The notes under the pieces: model-generated
What the model was told of the DNA's origin: nothing
Databases searched by the model: none
Seen by the model: the letters and a program-made list of their open reading frames with translations, nothing else
DNA from: Stenogyne calaminthoides
Lineage: Eukaryota; Streptophyta; Magnoliopsida; Lamiales; Lamiaceae
Direction: 5' to 3'
Assembly (NCBI GenBank): GCA_037126765.1
Contig: JBBCBC010000016.1
Span: forward strand, 10,962,728-11,026,727
Length of the DNA stretch: 64,000 nucleotides
Part shown: piece by piece, positions 1 through 11,179 of the stretch
Position numbering within the stretch: position 1 is the stretch's first letter
Layout: every line of letters starts with the position of its first letter
Program-made: the position numbers and the translations under genes

Positions 1-276
1 TCTCCTGAGTAGTCAGTAAGATTATTATCTACTTCAAGCTTAATTGGACTCTATAGAAAATCAGGATCAGTTGAGCAAATCTGAAGTCACTGAAAGCCGC
101 TCAGGGTTATTATCTCAATAGATTTTGACTCAGGGCAATTTGTGCTTCTCAGGACTGAAACTCAGGATAACCTGACTCACTGATTTCAGTAAAGTTTTTC
201 AAAGTTAAAAAAAAATCACTATACACGTGTATTCCCCCCCATACACGTGTGAGACTCGTTTACACCGGGACCAACA
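1..276 (+). mobile_element. 3' end of a SIRE-type copia LTR (copy A)
   Basis: These bases match 1992-2267 almost base for base and end in the same terminus, CACCGGGACCAACA. The same LTR family occurs inverted at 56338-58290. Only the LTR end is in the window; the rest lies to the left. It is followed directly by copy B with no internal retrotransposon sequence between them. The SIRE label rests on the related right-hand element, whose pol and polypurine tract are visible. Confidence 0.8.
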
Positions 277-393
277 ACATGTTTCAGGACGATCTTGATA
301 GTATATGATCAGGTTTCAAATTATCAGGATGATCTGCACCATGTATAGTCAGCAGACATAGTTCAGGTTAGAATAGGTTTCAATGTTTTATCT

Positions 394-760
394 GAAGATC
401 GGAAGTATCCTGAAGATCAAACTATACTGAAGACCTAAACCATACTGAAGGATCAGTATATCCTGAAGATTTCAGAAACCTGAAGACTTGAAGAACCTAA
501 AGATCAGAAGTATCCTAAAGATCAAACTATATTGAAGACCTAAACCATACTGAAGGATCAGTATATCCTGAAGACTTACAGAAACCTGAAGAGTTGAAGA
601 ACCTGAAGATCAGAAGTATCCTGAAGATCAAACTATACTAAAGACCTAAACCATACTGAAGGATCAGTATATCCTGAAGACTTACAGAAACCTGAAGACT
701 TGAAGAACCTGAAGATCAGAAGAATCTGAAGATCAGAAGAACCTGAAGATCAGGAGATCC
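394..760 (+). repeat. 105-bp tandem repeat in the SIRE LTR
   Basis: Three and a part copies of a unit of about 105 bp are visible; the word GAAGTATCCTGAAGATCAAA (or a one-base variant) recurs near 402, 507 and 613. Each unit is built of shorter CCTGAAGATCAGAAG-like motifs. The array is in U3, upstream of the TATA box. Similar motif-rich stretches occur in the inverted solo LTR (19890-20130) and the right-hand LTR (57950-58130). Confidence 0.85.
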
Positions 761-1192
761 TGAAGACTCTTATGTACTGAATCAACAGAACCTGAACAAG
801 TCACTCCAAGTTAAATGGTGTTTGTTCATTCTGAGTACATGAAAAGAGAATGTTATACGTTCGTGAACACTAAGGAAAGTATCAACTCAGTATTTGTTGA
901 CAAAAAGAGCCATTTTTGTTGTCTCTGTTCAAAGGAAGATGTCGACCAATGAGGAGGCGACAACAGCGTACTTTCCTGACACTGAAAGCGACATTTCTCT
1001 GAAAAATGTCAGCAGGAATTTTTTCTTGTTCACAGAAATTGGTGATTGGCTTCTTGTCTGAATATTTCCTAAAGCATGCAAGGGCTCGTTCAAACCCTAA
1101 TGAAGTCGTTCAACATATACTCAAAGAAGAACCCCGAGATGCTATCTCTCCAACGGATAGTTTTTCAAAGGAAAACTTCTTGAAGAGTTGCC

Positions 1193-1200
1193 TATAAATA
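1193..1200 (+). promoter_or_regulatory. TATA box of SIRE LTR copy B
   Basis: TATAAATA within GCCTATAAATACCAGAGG. The inverted solo LTR (19074-20690) has TATAAATAC at the corresponding place on the minus strand, which supports a real core promoter. Transcription would run to the right. Confidence 0.6.
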
Positions 1201-2267
1201 CCAGAGGCCTTGAACACTTCAAGGTTACGGGAAATCAAAGCAACTCACAGAGCTCATTCGTATTCAAACATTCTTGTGAAGCACTAGAAACCCTTAGATT
1301 TTCCCAAGTGTTTAATCTTTGAAGAGAGCTCATTTACTAAGCCTAGATTCAAGATCTTATCCAAAGCTTAGTTCGAGATATCCTAGCTTTTTACTTGTGT
1401 TCTCATTGTAAAAGGATATCTCACCTTAGTTGGAAACCAACCAAACCCAAACCCTTTGATTAGGAAGTTTGTGTGTGTAGTAGTTGGAAGTGAGAGAGTT
1501 GTAAAGAGTTAGTAAGTTGTTATGTTCAGTCTGAAGACTCCAGAGGAGAAGTTTAGTGGTGATTGTTCGGTCCGAGCGCTTGTGAGTGTTGAGTTAGTAA
1601 GCGGCGAGAGTTGACTGAAAACTCTTCGTAGTAGTGTTGAGTTAGTAAGCTGATGAGTTCAGTCTGAAAGCTTGAGGTAGTAGAAGTAGTGTGTTAAGGA
1701 ATTTCTCTGAAGATCAGAGAGAGTGGACGTAGGAGCTTGAGCCTCTGAACCACTATAACTTGCTATGTTATTTGCTTTCTGCTTTGCATTATTACTTGTT
1801 GCATATTTCACTAAAAGCATTTCTGATATTCAGTTGGAATCAATCCACTGAACTTGCATTAACTTGATCACAGCCTTAACCACTGTTTCATTAAGGAAAG
1901 ATTTTCAGCAAAGTAAAACGAGTATAAACTTAGGGCCTACACTTTTTGCACCCTAGATAAGCTAGTATAGATAGTTGTCAAACTGATAAACTCTCCTGAG
2001 TAGTCAGTAAGATTAATATCTACTCCAAGCGTATTTGGACTCTTGAGAAAAATCAGGATCAGTGAGCTAATCTGAAGTCCCTGAACGCTTGTTTCGGTGT
2101 TATTGTCTCGATGAGACTTTGACTCAGGGCAATTTGTGCTTCTCAGGACTGAAAATCAGGACAACCTGACTCGCTGGTTTCAGTACAAGTTTTTAAAAGT
2201 TGAAAAATCACTACACACGTGTATCCCCCCCATACACGTGTGACACTCGTTTACACCGGGACCAACA

Positions 2268-2607
2268 CCATACGGTGAACATCACCAAAACTCAAAACGG
2301 GGGTGTGCCAGTGCAACAAACATGCATAAGAAAATGCACACCCCCCCAAACTTAGACTTTGCAAAGAAAATCTAAGTTCGGGGAAAGTGTTTGTACCTAA
2401 AGTGCCCTTCGAGTACACATCTCCCTTTAAAGCTCGATATCCACCAAGCCTCGAACACACGACCCCATCACCTACAAATAACAACACTATACAAAACACT
2501 ATCAAACGAACACACGAACACATAAAAGCGGTAAAAAAAATAGGTTGCCTCCCATTGAGCGCTAGGTTTAATGTCCTTTGCCGAATGGAGCTTAAAGTCG
2601 CTCAACT
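2268..2607 (-). other. 3' noncoding tail of the Athila element
   Basis: Follows the integrase stop on the minus strand. It contains a purine run (AAGTTTGGGGGGG on the minus strand, near 2343-2355) that could be a polypurine tract. The bases after it do not match the start of the 5' LTR, so either this is not the true tract or the 3' LTR start has changed. Small overlapping frames here look like chance. Confidence 0.5.
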
Positions 2608-4676
2608 TCATTCAAGAAAATAGAGCCCAACGATCCCAACTTGGGATGTGGAAATGTAATGCTTGACCCGGTGACCATTGACCATGAAGTGGTCACCCTT
2701 TTCATTCTTCAACTCCATATATCCACTTGGAAACACTTTTGCAACCTCAAACGGCCCACTCCAACGAGATTTCAACTTCCCAGGAAAGAGTTTCAACTGG
2801 GAGTTGAAAAGAAGCACTTTATCTCCAACTTTGAACTCTTTCTTTTTGATCCTTTGGTCGTGCCAACGCTTAGTCTTTTCCTTGAAAAATCGAGAGCTCT
2901 CATAGGCGTTCTCACGGAACTCTTCTAACTCATGGAGTTGAAGCAACCGATTCTCCCCCGCCTTATCGCCATCCATGTTCAATTGTTTGGTGGCCCAATA
3001 GGCTTTGTGCTCTAGCTCAACCGGGAGATGGCATGATTTACCAAAGACAAGTTGGTACAGAGACATGTTCAATGGAGTTTTGTAAGCCGTTTGGTAGGCC
3101 CACAAGGCATCATCAAGGCGAATCGCCCAATCTTTCCGATTCGAGTTCACCGTTTTCTCCAAGATATGTTTGATTTGACGATTCAAAACCTCCGCCAATC
3201 AATTTGTTTGTGGGTGATATGCGGTGGCGACCTTGTGCTTGACCCCATACTTTCCAAGTAACTTTTCCATAGCTCGGTTGACGAAGTGGGTCCCCCCATC
3301 ACTTATCAAGGCTCGTGGCACTCCGAATCTGGTGAACACATTCTTCTTGAGGAATTGAATCACTATTTTTGCATCATTGGGCTTGGTAGGAATGGCCTCA
3401 ACCCATTTTGACACGTAATCCACCCCAACAAGGATATAGATGAATCCAAATGAAGGGGGAAATGGTCCCATGAAATCAATCCCCCAAACATCAAAAATCT
3501 CTACCTCCAAGAAAATGTTCAAAGGCATTTCATCTCTCTTGGTGATGGTCCCCATCCTTTGGCATCGATCACATCTTTGAACAAACTCTTGGCTATCTTT
3601 GAAGATCGTAGGCCAAAAGAAGCCCGATTGGAGAACTTTCATTCCCGTTTTCAATGCCCCAAAATGGCCTCCACATGGCAAAGAGTGACAATGGGTCAAG
3701 ATCTCGTCAACCTCTTCTTTTGGAACACATCTTCTCATGATCGAGTCTTGACCTCTCTTGAATAATACCGGATCATCCCAAATGAAACTCTTCACATCTT
3801 TGAGAAATTTCTTTTTGGCATGTGAAGGGATTTCATTGGGAAGCTTTCCACAAGCCAAGTAGTTGGCAAAGTCGGCATACCATGGCTCTTGCACCTCAAT
3901 TCTCATTACCAAAATCTTCTCAACTTCTTCAAAGAACTCCTCCAACTTTAAAAGCTTCTCATCCGGGAATTCTTCCTTCACCTCGGTTTCTTCTTCTACA
4001 AAGTCTTGGTCCCTCTCTAGCCTCGAAAGATGATCGGCTATCACATTTTCGGTCCCCTTCTTGTCCCGAATCTCTATATCAAAATCTTGAAGGAGAAGCA
4101 CCCATCGGATCAACCTTGGCTTTTCATCTATCTTTGCCATAAGGTACCGAATCGCCGCATGATCCGTGTACACAATAGTTTTTCCCCCCACAAGATAGGG
4201 GCGAAACTTATCAAAAGCATAGACCACGGCCAATAGTTCCTTCTCCGTTGTGGTGTAATTGGCTTGGGTGGGGTTGAAGGTCTTCGAAGCATAATAGATA
4301 GCTCTAAACTTCTTCTCCCGGATTTGCCCAAGTACCACCCCCATTGCATAAGCGCTTGCATCGCATATGAGAACGAATGGTTCCTCCCAATTCGGAGTCA
4401 CCAAAATCGGAGAGGCTATAAGTGCTTCCTTCAATGCTAAGAAAGCTTCAAGACAATCATTAGTGAACACAAATGGGACATCCTTTTCAAGTAGATGAGA
4501 GAGTGGCTTTGAAAGTTTGGAAAAATCTTTTATAAATCTTCTATAGAAGTCGGCATGTCCCAAGAAGGAATGAATGCCTTTTTCATTAGAAGTTGGAGGA
4601 AGTTTCTCAATTGCCACCACTTTTGCTCGATCTACTTGAAGCCCCTTTGAAGAAACATGGTGGCCAAGTACTATCC
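2608..4676 (-). pseudogene. Athila pol C-terminal half: RNase H and integrase
   Basis: The frame 4620-3199 encodes the end of the reverse transcriptase thumb, an RNase H (FVLICDASAYAMG near 4370), a zinc-binding H2C2 region (HCHSLPCGGHFG and CDRCQ near 3700-3560) and an integrase core with DFMG (near 3460) and SDGGTHF (near 3290). A TGA stop at 3199-3201 interrupts it after YHPQTN, just before the residues that carry the third catalytic acid (LAEVLNR). The frame then continues unbroken from 3198 to 2608 through the integrase C-terminus. Upstream, at about 4676, a one-base shift joins it to the reverse transcriptase. The enzyme would copy and insert the element; this copy is dead. Confidence 0.85.
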
Positions 4677-5560
4677 CTCCTTAACCATGAAATGACATTT
4701 TTCCCAATTAAGGACAAGGTTAGTCTCTTGGCACCTTGTTAGCACGAGTTCAAGGTTAAAGAGACATCTATCAAACAATTCACCAAATACAGAAAAATCA
4801 TCCATAAACACTTCCGTTACATTTTCAATCAAACCATGGAAGATCGACATCATGCATCTTTGGAACGTAGCCGGAGCATTGCACAACCTGAAGGGCATGC
4901 GTATCCAAGTATATGTTCCATAGGAATAAGTGAATGTCATCTTCTCATTTGGTCCATGAAGCCGATTCGCATGTAGATTTGAAGGAAGGGGAAAGCTATT
5001 CCACCTCTTAGAAACCACGCGGGAGTGGTGACACCTATGGATCCATCCTTTTGGGTCTTTGAAATTTTATCAATTTGTTCAATTCCCCTATAGTCTGTCA
5101 CACATTTTGGTCCTCCATAGTCTATCAATCATGATTTGATTATAAGGAGTACCCATCAAGAAAGCAATAGAAATCGAAACCCCCCAAGTCTATCTAAAGC
5201 ATTTGGTCCATGAAGGGAATGGGAAAGTGATCTTTGCATGTAGATTTGTTCAATTCAAGAATAGTCTCACACACACTCTCCACCTTTTAGCTACCCGATA
5301 GCTATCACCTCATCATTATCTATTTTGATAACCGTCATTCCACCTCTCTTAGAAACCAGTTTTATCTTTGGAGTGGTGACACCCATGGACTATCCGTTAA
5401 ATTGGGTAAATCATACTTTAAGATCAAGAAATTTTATAAACTCCTTCCTAATCACCTCTTGTATGATATGGTTCACCCTCCTTTGGTGTTGGACAATTGG
5501 TTTATCCCGTAAATCAAGATTAGAAACCCTACTCTTATTCTATGCATGCATAAGGAGGGG
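4677..5560 (-). pseudogene. Athila reverse transcriptase, deleted and partly duplicated
   Basis: The frame 5018-4671 carries MTFTYSYGTYTWIRMPF, CNAPATFQRCM and the catalytic FMDDFS box, then NWEKCHFMV. Between MDQM and EKMTFT about 35 residues usual for this family are missing. The N-terminal part is present twice in damaged form, at about 4960-5130 and about 5150-5470: both copies hold remnants of the RGGMTV and FPIPFMDQM segments. That gives a local duplication plus a deletion. Stops and shifts are frequent. What is seen is clear for the catalytic box and weak for the N-terminus. Confidence 0.75.
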
Positions 5561-6450
5561 TTAATTTGTTTTGATATCCTCAATTGTCCACCCTTAAGTG
5601 TGATCCCATATTTATAGACCTTGAGATCAAAAGGACTTGAATGGCTGGCCGAAACAACTTTATTTTGATGCGATGCTTGGCTGAAAACGAAAGACCCCAA
5701 TAATTTGTCTAACTCACAAGAATTGAGAAAAGAAGAACGACATGGAAATTTTTCACCATCCTCAAGATAGGCATATGTTGAGATGCTCGGGCAATGGCTT
5801 GTTTTTGGCTTTTTCTTCTCCTTGATTTTTCCATTCTCCTTCAATCGGTTCCCTTTAATGGCAAGGTTTTTGGGATCTTGTTCCTTCCCCAGAATGTAAA
5901 CTTCATTGACTTGATCCACTTCTAGCACATCTTTGCAATCATCCTCCTCAAAGGAGCTTTCATCGTTCTCAAAGAGTGCATTGTAGTATCCATTGGCAAA
6001 GTAGGGGTTAAAGGATTTTTCAAATTCGTTTGAACACTAGTTTCAACGACATCAATCGTTTTGCACTCCTCCTTCTCAAGTGTATGCTTTATGGCTTTGT
6101 AGGAGTTAAACACGAGCTCCTCATCATCGATCTTCAAGGTCACCTTGCCCGATATTTTATACATGTCCACCACCGAACCCTTTTTGGAACAAGATAGCTA
6201 GAAACGGTCTACCCAAGATCAAGGGAATTTCAACGTCCTCTTCCATCACTAGCACCACAAAGTCCGCTCGGAAAGATTTAATTTGTCAATTTTACCAAAG
6301 ACACATCTTCCACAATACCATCGGGTAGGTGATGGAATGATCCGCCAATTGATGTAATGTCATGGACGTTGAGCTTTGGAGCTCACGATGTGTCGATTTT
6401 TCAAACGATCATAGATTGATCTTGGCATAAGATTGAAGCTTTCTTCGCCC
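5473..6450 (-). pseudogene. Athila protease and protease-RT linker
   Basis: On the minus strand near 6420-6390 one reads LMPRSIYDRL, and near 6240-6195 EDVEIPLILGRPFLA; both are typical of plant Ty3/gypsy aspartic proteases. They are in different frames or separated by stops, so the protease is broken. The frame 6173-5922 (KVTLKIDDEELVFNSYKA) and the frame 5928-5473 are the low-conservation linker before reverse transcriptase. The usual DxG triad start is degraded just above 6420. Confidence 0.65.
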
Positions 6451-7258
6451 CCAACGTCACATAGAGAGCATTTATCTTCTCCGTCCATTTGCTTAGCTCA
6501 CACATCAAAGTGATGCTCCCGGGATCTTTGACTTTCTTTGGAAGGTTCCTTTGTAGTAGAGCACTACACTCACTTGTTAGGCTTATCATCTCACCACCTT
6601 CAGACTTTCTTCTCTTGGTGACCAACTCTTTAAGAAACTTTGCATAAGATGGCATTTCCTCAATTGCCTGCAAGAAGGGCACGTTCAAGGTCACTTTCTT
6701 GAAAATTTCCAAGAATTTGGCGAACTTATCATCAAGCTTCTTCTTCATGAAACGTTGAGGAAAAGGTGGTGGAATGGGGGTTTTAGGAATTCCCCATCCA
6801 TCACACTCAACCTTTTCGTTTTTCTCCTTCAACTCTTTAGTTTTCTTCCATTTCGGAACCCTCTTCTCTTCAACACCTTCCTCCTCAACACATGTATTCT
6901 CTACAACAATCTCCTCTTTCTTATCTTTCTTTTCTCCCTCCTTTTCTACCTCATCATCTTCCAATGGCATGCTCGGCCCATTATACCTCGTACCACTCCT
7001 CAATTCAACGGCCTTACAATGTTCTATAGGATTCACCTCCGTCGTGGAGGGGAACTTTCCTTTGTCCTTCCCTTGGCTTGAGGATGCCACTTGCCCTAGT
7101 TGGAATTCCAAATTCTTCAATTGGCTTGAGAGAGATGTAATAGAATTTGGAATATTTCCAAGATTCTTCAAGTCTTTTTCAATCTTATCAAACCGTTGAT
7201 TCGACTTTTGAGTTTGTTGGTTTGAAAGATTGATGAAGGTGGCCAAACTATCCTCCAA
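6401..7258 (-). pseudogene. Athila gag, C-terminal part
   Basis: A 285-residue frame. It starts with a coiled-coil-like segment (NQQTQKSNQRFDKIEKDL), passes through a charged Glu/Lys-rich stretch (about residues 100-160), and then has PPPFPQRFMKKKLDDKFAKF and ECSALLQRNLPKKVKDPGS, segments characteristic of Athila-type gag just before protease. It is the best preserved part of this gag. Plus-strand frames over 6755-7199 are shadows of it. Confidence 0.8.
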
Positions 7259-8653
7259 CGTAGGTCTTCCTTCATTGTCTGGGGCACGGGCTCCGGGATC
7301 AAATCCCGGTGGTAGAGTGAGGGTGGCCTTCGGATTAGAGTATGATAATTTTTCATGTTTACGGAGGTTTTGGTTGTAGGAATTATTGTGTGGGAAGGAT
7401 TGAGTGTTTTGGTTTTGGTTTTAACCTTGGTTTTGGCTAGATGGTTGATTTTGGTTGCTTTGGCCTTAGAAGTTTGACGATGGATTGTTTTGGTTTGAGA
7501 AGTTTTGTGAATGGTTGTTTTGGTAACGGTTTTGGTAGTTGGAGGATTAGTTTTGGAAGTTTTGGTTGGGATTTTGGTAGTGTGAAGGTTGGTTTTGGAA
7601 GTTTTGGTTGGGGTTTTGGTAGTAGTTACCTTGGAATTGTTGATTCCCTTGGTAGTTTCCTTGATAATTCCCCCTTCCCATGTAATTGGCTTCCTCAACT
7701 TGATTAGCATTCAATGGCACCTCCATGTTTCCTCCCAATATTCCTCTCCTTTGTCTTTCCGCTAACGAATCAACCAACCTTGTTCATTAAAACTCTCATT
7801 GCTTATGCCATTGCATTGTTCGGATCACTATCAACTTGGGAAATCTTTTGAACATCGGACGGCCAAGTGAAGGTGTTGTTGGCAATCCGATCAATCAATG
7901 CCAACCCTTCCTTACCGGTCTTGTCAAAAATCGATCCACCCGATGATGAATCGATGAACATCCCTCCATCGTCATTCAAACCATAATAGAAATAGCTCAC
8001 CACTTGATCGTTGACAAAATTGTATTGTGGGCATCTCCTTAACATGGCATTATATCTCGCCCAAGCTTCGTATAAGTTCTCCCCACCTCTTTGTCTAAAT
8101 TGGGCGATCTCCTTCTTGCATTGAAGTGTCATTGCACGTGGAAAGAACTTCATCAAGAACTTTTGGCATAGTATGTCCCACGAGCCAAGACTATCGGGGG
8201 GTAAAGAGACTATCCAATCTTTTGCCTTGTCCCTCAAGGTTAAGGTGAAAGTTTGAGCTCTCCAAGCGTCGTCTGTGACCCCATTGATCTTGACGGTGTC
8301 CGCATACTCCAAGAATTGAGCGATATGCCGATTTGGGTCCTCATCCCTCCACCAAATTGTTGTTTTTGGAGCATTTGAATGAGGGCTAGCTTGATTTCAA
8401 AGTTATTCACCGCAATAGTCGAACGGGCTATGCCATCATAGTGTATTTGCACTTAAGGGTTGAAGTATTCCCACATCGGGCGATCTCTATTGTCACCCCC
8501 TTCCAAATTCATCCGATTGTTTTGATTTTTGCCCATTCTTCTTTGTTGGGCTAATCTTCGATTCCGGTCTCGGTTTCTTATCCTAGCCGTGGCTTCAATC
8601 TCAAGATCAATGGGTATTGGTTCAATCCCACTTGCTCTTGTGATCATACACAC
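7259..8653 (-). pseudogene. Athila gag, N-terminal and Gln/Asn-rich parts
   Basis: 8653-8453 holds the Arg/Gln-rich start (MCMITRASGIEPIPIDLE). 8312-7803 is the conserved retrotransposon gag domain: YADTVKINGVTDDAWR, LRDKAKDWIVSLPPDSLGSW, FLMKFFPRA, ENLYEAWARYNAMLRRCPQY. 7777-7280 is a low-complexity Gln/Asn region with NYYQNPNQNFQNQ-like repeats, seen as GGTTTTGG-rich repeats on the plus strand. The three parts lie in different frames, so at least two shifts separate them. Gag would form the particle coat. Confidence 0.8.
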
Positions 8654-8774
8654 CTAGAGAATCAACAAACACCACAAATCTCCAAACCAACTATTAGCAA
8701 TGTTAGTTACTTAAAAGAAAAAGACACTAGTAATCACGTTCAACGAACAACTAGTTATACTCAACACAACCTAG

Positions 8775-8792
8775 TCCCCGGCAATGGCGCCA
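8775..8792 (-). other. Primer binding site, tRNA-Asp type
   Basis: The plus strand reads TCCCCGGCAATGGCGCCA, so the element strand reads TGGCGCCATTGCCGGGGA. This is the primer site usual for Athila elements, with one A where G is common, complementary to the 3' end of tRNA-Asp. It lies seven bases from the inferred LTR end. Confidence 0.85.
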
Positions 8793-9985
8793 AAAACTTG
8801 ACACGTGTTTTGCAACACACTAACCTCTCAAGTATAAGAGGGTTGTTGAAGTGCCCAGTTTTAAAATCAATCCACGGGACTAGGTGTGGAATATAGCCCA
8901 ATGGTTATATGTTGTCTCATGATTATAGTGTGACATGATTTGGAAACTTAAAACAAGCAATATCCAACAATCGAAACAAAGATCAAACTAAAAACGAGCA
9001 AGCTAAGAGAAAGCAATTAAATATCAAACGAGTTTGTTCACTAGCGAGAGAAGATGTGCTTGGGTGTTTTTCCTTATGAGACGATTGTCAAAAGATCAAT
9101 TATGGTGTTTGCCTCTATTTCAGGTTATTTTATAAGGGCGATCACTAAACATATACCATTCCAGTACTTGGTAAGCCTAGGGTACGATATCAGTTGAAAT
9201 CCTAGGATCGAGAGGTGAATCTCCCTTTGCTAACCCGGGTAATTGCACGGATATGGTCCTCTAATTAGCTAACTACTCAGTCACCGTGTGTTCCCACTTG
9301 TAGACTAAGGTTGATGCTCATATGTGCTCTTCACCACCCACTCAAGGTTTTAACTCAAGAAGATAATGTAGATTAGGGGGTTCTAAAGTATCTACCCAAC
9401 TCTCGTTGCAATAAGACTTTATCAACTCCAATTCGGGTGAATTAAACCAATACCCATGTGCCTAAACCCGTCTACCCAACTCTAGTTGAAATAACTAGCA
9501 AAAACACACAAGCTTATAGCAAAACCACCAAAATAGAACAAGTAAATTCCCCTAATCTAAAGGAACACCATCAATAGAGATAAACATCCATAATCAAGCA
9601 ATTTAAACAATCATCACCACAATTCCAAACGCCCAAACACTAATAACCTTAGCCCATGGTGCACAAGGCAAAACCCATGGCTAAACAACAAGAACTCAAA
9701 GAACCCATATCAAAATAAACAACAATAATGCAAAAGAGAGAAAGAGACACCTTAATATTGAAGTTCAAGCTCCAAACCATACAAAATCCATCAATACTCC
9801 TTGATTTCTTGCTTAAAATTGAAATTGCAACTATATCTACGCTATTCTATGAGGATCTATGCTATCTATGGAAGCAAATTTGAAAAACAGGAAAAAGTAT
9901 TAGTTGCAGCTCTAAACAATATCACTTGCTATCTTCTCCTTCACTCCCTATTGTTGCTGAATGTTGCAAAAACGAACTCATGGCC

Positions 9986-9993
9986 TTTTATAT
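9986..9993 (-). promoter_or_regulatory. TATA box of the Athila LTR
   Basis: The minus strand reads GCATATAAAAGGCC here. Its position, about 500 bp inside a 1.7-kb LTR, suits a U3/R border, and it is the best TATA-like word in the LTR. Confidence 0.5.
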
Positions 9994-10053
9994 GCTTTTG
10001 ATTCCTCTGGCACGTGTCCCTAGTTCAGAAATGGGGCCTCGAATATTTTTATC

Positions 10054-10312
10054 TTGCTCGACTCGAGCAAAGGTGAAGTCGTGCGCCCATTTTTATTTTT
10101 CAAGTTGCTCGACTCGAGCAGCTTTTGCTCGAGCAAAACTTGGTCGAGCAACTCACACTTTTGGAAATCACCACCCTGCTCGACCAAAGGGAGGTCGAGC
10201 ACTTTTGCTCGACTCAAGCAGGTCCCAATATGCGTTTTCTTCAAAATTATGTTTTCAACAAGCTCGACTTAGGCTTTGCACGACTCGAGCCCTCGTGCAC
10301 GACTCGAGCAAC
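10054..10312. repeat. GCTCGA/TCGAGC palindromic array
   Basis: About ten half-sites of GCTCGA or TCGAGC fall within 260 bp, several forming near-palindromes such as TTGCTCGACTCGAGCAA at 10054-10070. The spacing is irregular. The array lies immediately upstream of the LTR TATA box on the minus strand, where U3 regulatory sites would be. Confidence 0.8.
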
Positions 10313-10497
10313 TACTTTTTCCCATTTTCTTCATAAAACCTTTGTTTTTGACTCGATTCCTGCACAATTGCAACACCAAAGCATTAGATGAACATTCATA
10401 ACAATTCCAACCATATGATAGCTAAAATCATGCAAAATCATCACTCCAAGCTAGGAAATCGCACAAAACTCAAGCAAAATCACCACTAATCAAAACA

Positions 10498-11179
10498 CAA
10501 CTTTCAAAGTTGTTTTGATCAAAACCGTAGGATTTTATATCTTGATCAAAACACTGATTCCAAGCACGGGATGCTTGCTTCAGCCCATAAATGAACTTCT
10601 TAAGCTTGCAAACCAGATGCTCTTGGCCTTTTTCAATGAAGCCTTCGGGTTGTTGCATATAGATTTTCTCGTCAAGACTTCCGTTGAGGAAAGCGGTCTT
10701 GACATCCATTTGTCAGATCTCAAAATCTAAATGCGCAGCAATCGATAAGAGAATGTGGATGGACTTGAGAATGGCTCGTTTGTTATGATTTTGGAAAAAA
10801 AAAGGTTTCCTCATAATCGATCCCTTCTTTTCCGAAAGTGTACCCCCACTAGTCTTTCTTTAAAGGTTTCAACCTTTTATCATTCGTCCCTCTTTCTCTT
10901 GTATATCCACTTGCATCCAATGGATATTGGAAGTGGTTCGACTAACTCCCACACTTTATTGTGATCCATTGAACCCATCTCTAGCTCTTCCATTGTTGTT
11001 TGCCAAGATGTTGCATCCTTATCTTGGATCGCCTCATTGTAGGACCATGGATCTCGATTCTTCTCCGAGATCAAGTCAATTAAGAAGACTCTCCAATCCC
11101 CTAAGAATCGCCGGGTTGTCGACAACCCTCCCACTACTATGAGGTTCCGGTTGTGTAGGTGTGACGATTGGTATATCAT
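10498..11179 (-). pseudogene. COP-A reverse transcriptase remnant
   Basis: 11179-10880 encodes DKDATSWQTTMEELEMGSMD and CKWIYKRKRDE; 10709-10498 encodes [20 protein letters not shown] and [20 protein letters not shown]. Both match the COP-C polymerase at 29112-29600. Between them the frame is broken. The YVDD catalytic box is absent because the Athila insertion cuts the gene upstream of it. Confidence 0.8.

Larger units (their letters stand above)
277..2267 (+). mobile_element. SIRE-type copia LTR (copy B), missing its first ~60 bp
   Basis: From ACATGTTTCAGG onward the sequence aligns with the reverse complement of the LTR at 56338-58290, starting about 60 bp inside that LTR, so the TGTTGGGAGATG start is lost. 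It ends CCGGGACCAACA at 2267. It contains a tandem array (394-760), a TATA box (1193-1200) and the conserved stretch near 1722-1760 that matches the other SIRE-like LTRs here. Copies A and B in direct contact suggest that the internal region was deleted together with the start of this LTR. Confidence 0.8.
2268..10497 (-). mobile_element. Athila-type Ty3/gypsy retrotransposon, 3' end missing
   Basis: On the minus strand the order is LTR (10497-8799), tRNA-Asp primer site (8792-8775), gag (about 8650-6400), protease (about 6450-6190), reverse transcriptase, RNase H and integrase (ending 2608), then a noncoding 3' tail with a G-rich tract near 2344. The Athila lineage is indicated by the tRNA-Asp primer site and the gag type. 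The right boundary splits the COP-A reverse transcriptase after its codons for ESC. The left end is replaced by SIRE LTRs at 2267/2268, so the 3' LTR is not seen. Several frameshifts and one internal stop make it non-autonomous. Confidence 0.85.
8799..10497 (-). mobile_element. Athila 5' LTR
   Basis: Bounded on the left by the primer site (TGACACGTGT on the plus strand at 8799) and on the right by the break in COP-A coding sequence near 10497 (10499 is also possible). Length about 1.7 kb, usual for Athila. It has a TATA box (9986-9993) and an array of GCTCGA/TCGAGC motifs upstream of it. The partner LTR is not in the window, so the borders rest on one copy. No gene is seen in it. Confidence 0.7.

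Noticed and set aside
390..760. Regular repeats reminiscent of a CRISPR array
   Set aside because: The unit is about 105 bp with no unique spacers and lies inside a plant LTR; it is a tandem repeat.
6755..7199. Two plus-strand frames with Phe/Leu/Ser-rich, apparently membrane-spanning products
   Set aside because: They are the complement of the Athila gag frame (Lys/Glu-rich), which has conserved motifs; the hydrophobic look is an antisense effect.
10054..10312. A small gene in one of the overlapping frames here
   Set aside because: Frames are open on both strands because of the GCTCGA repeats; no conserved product.
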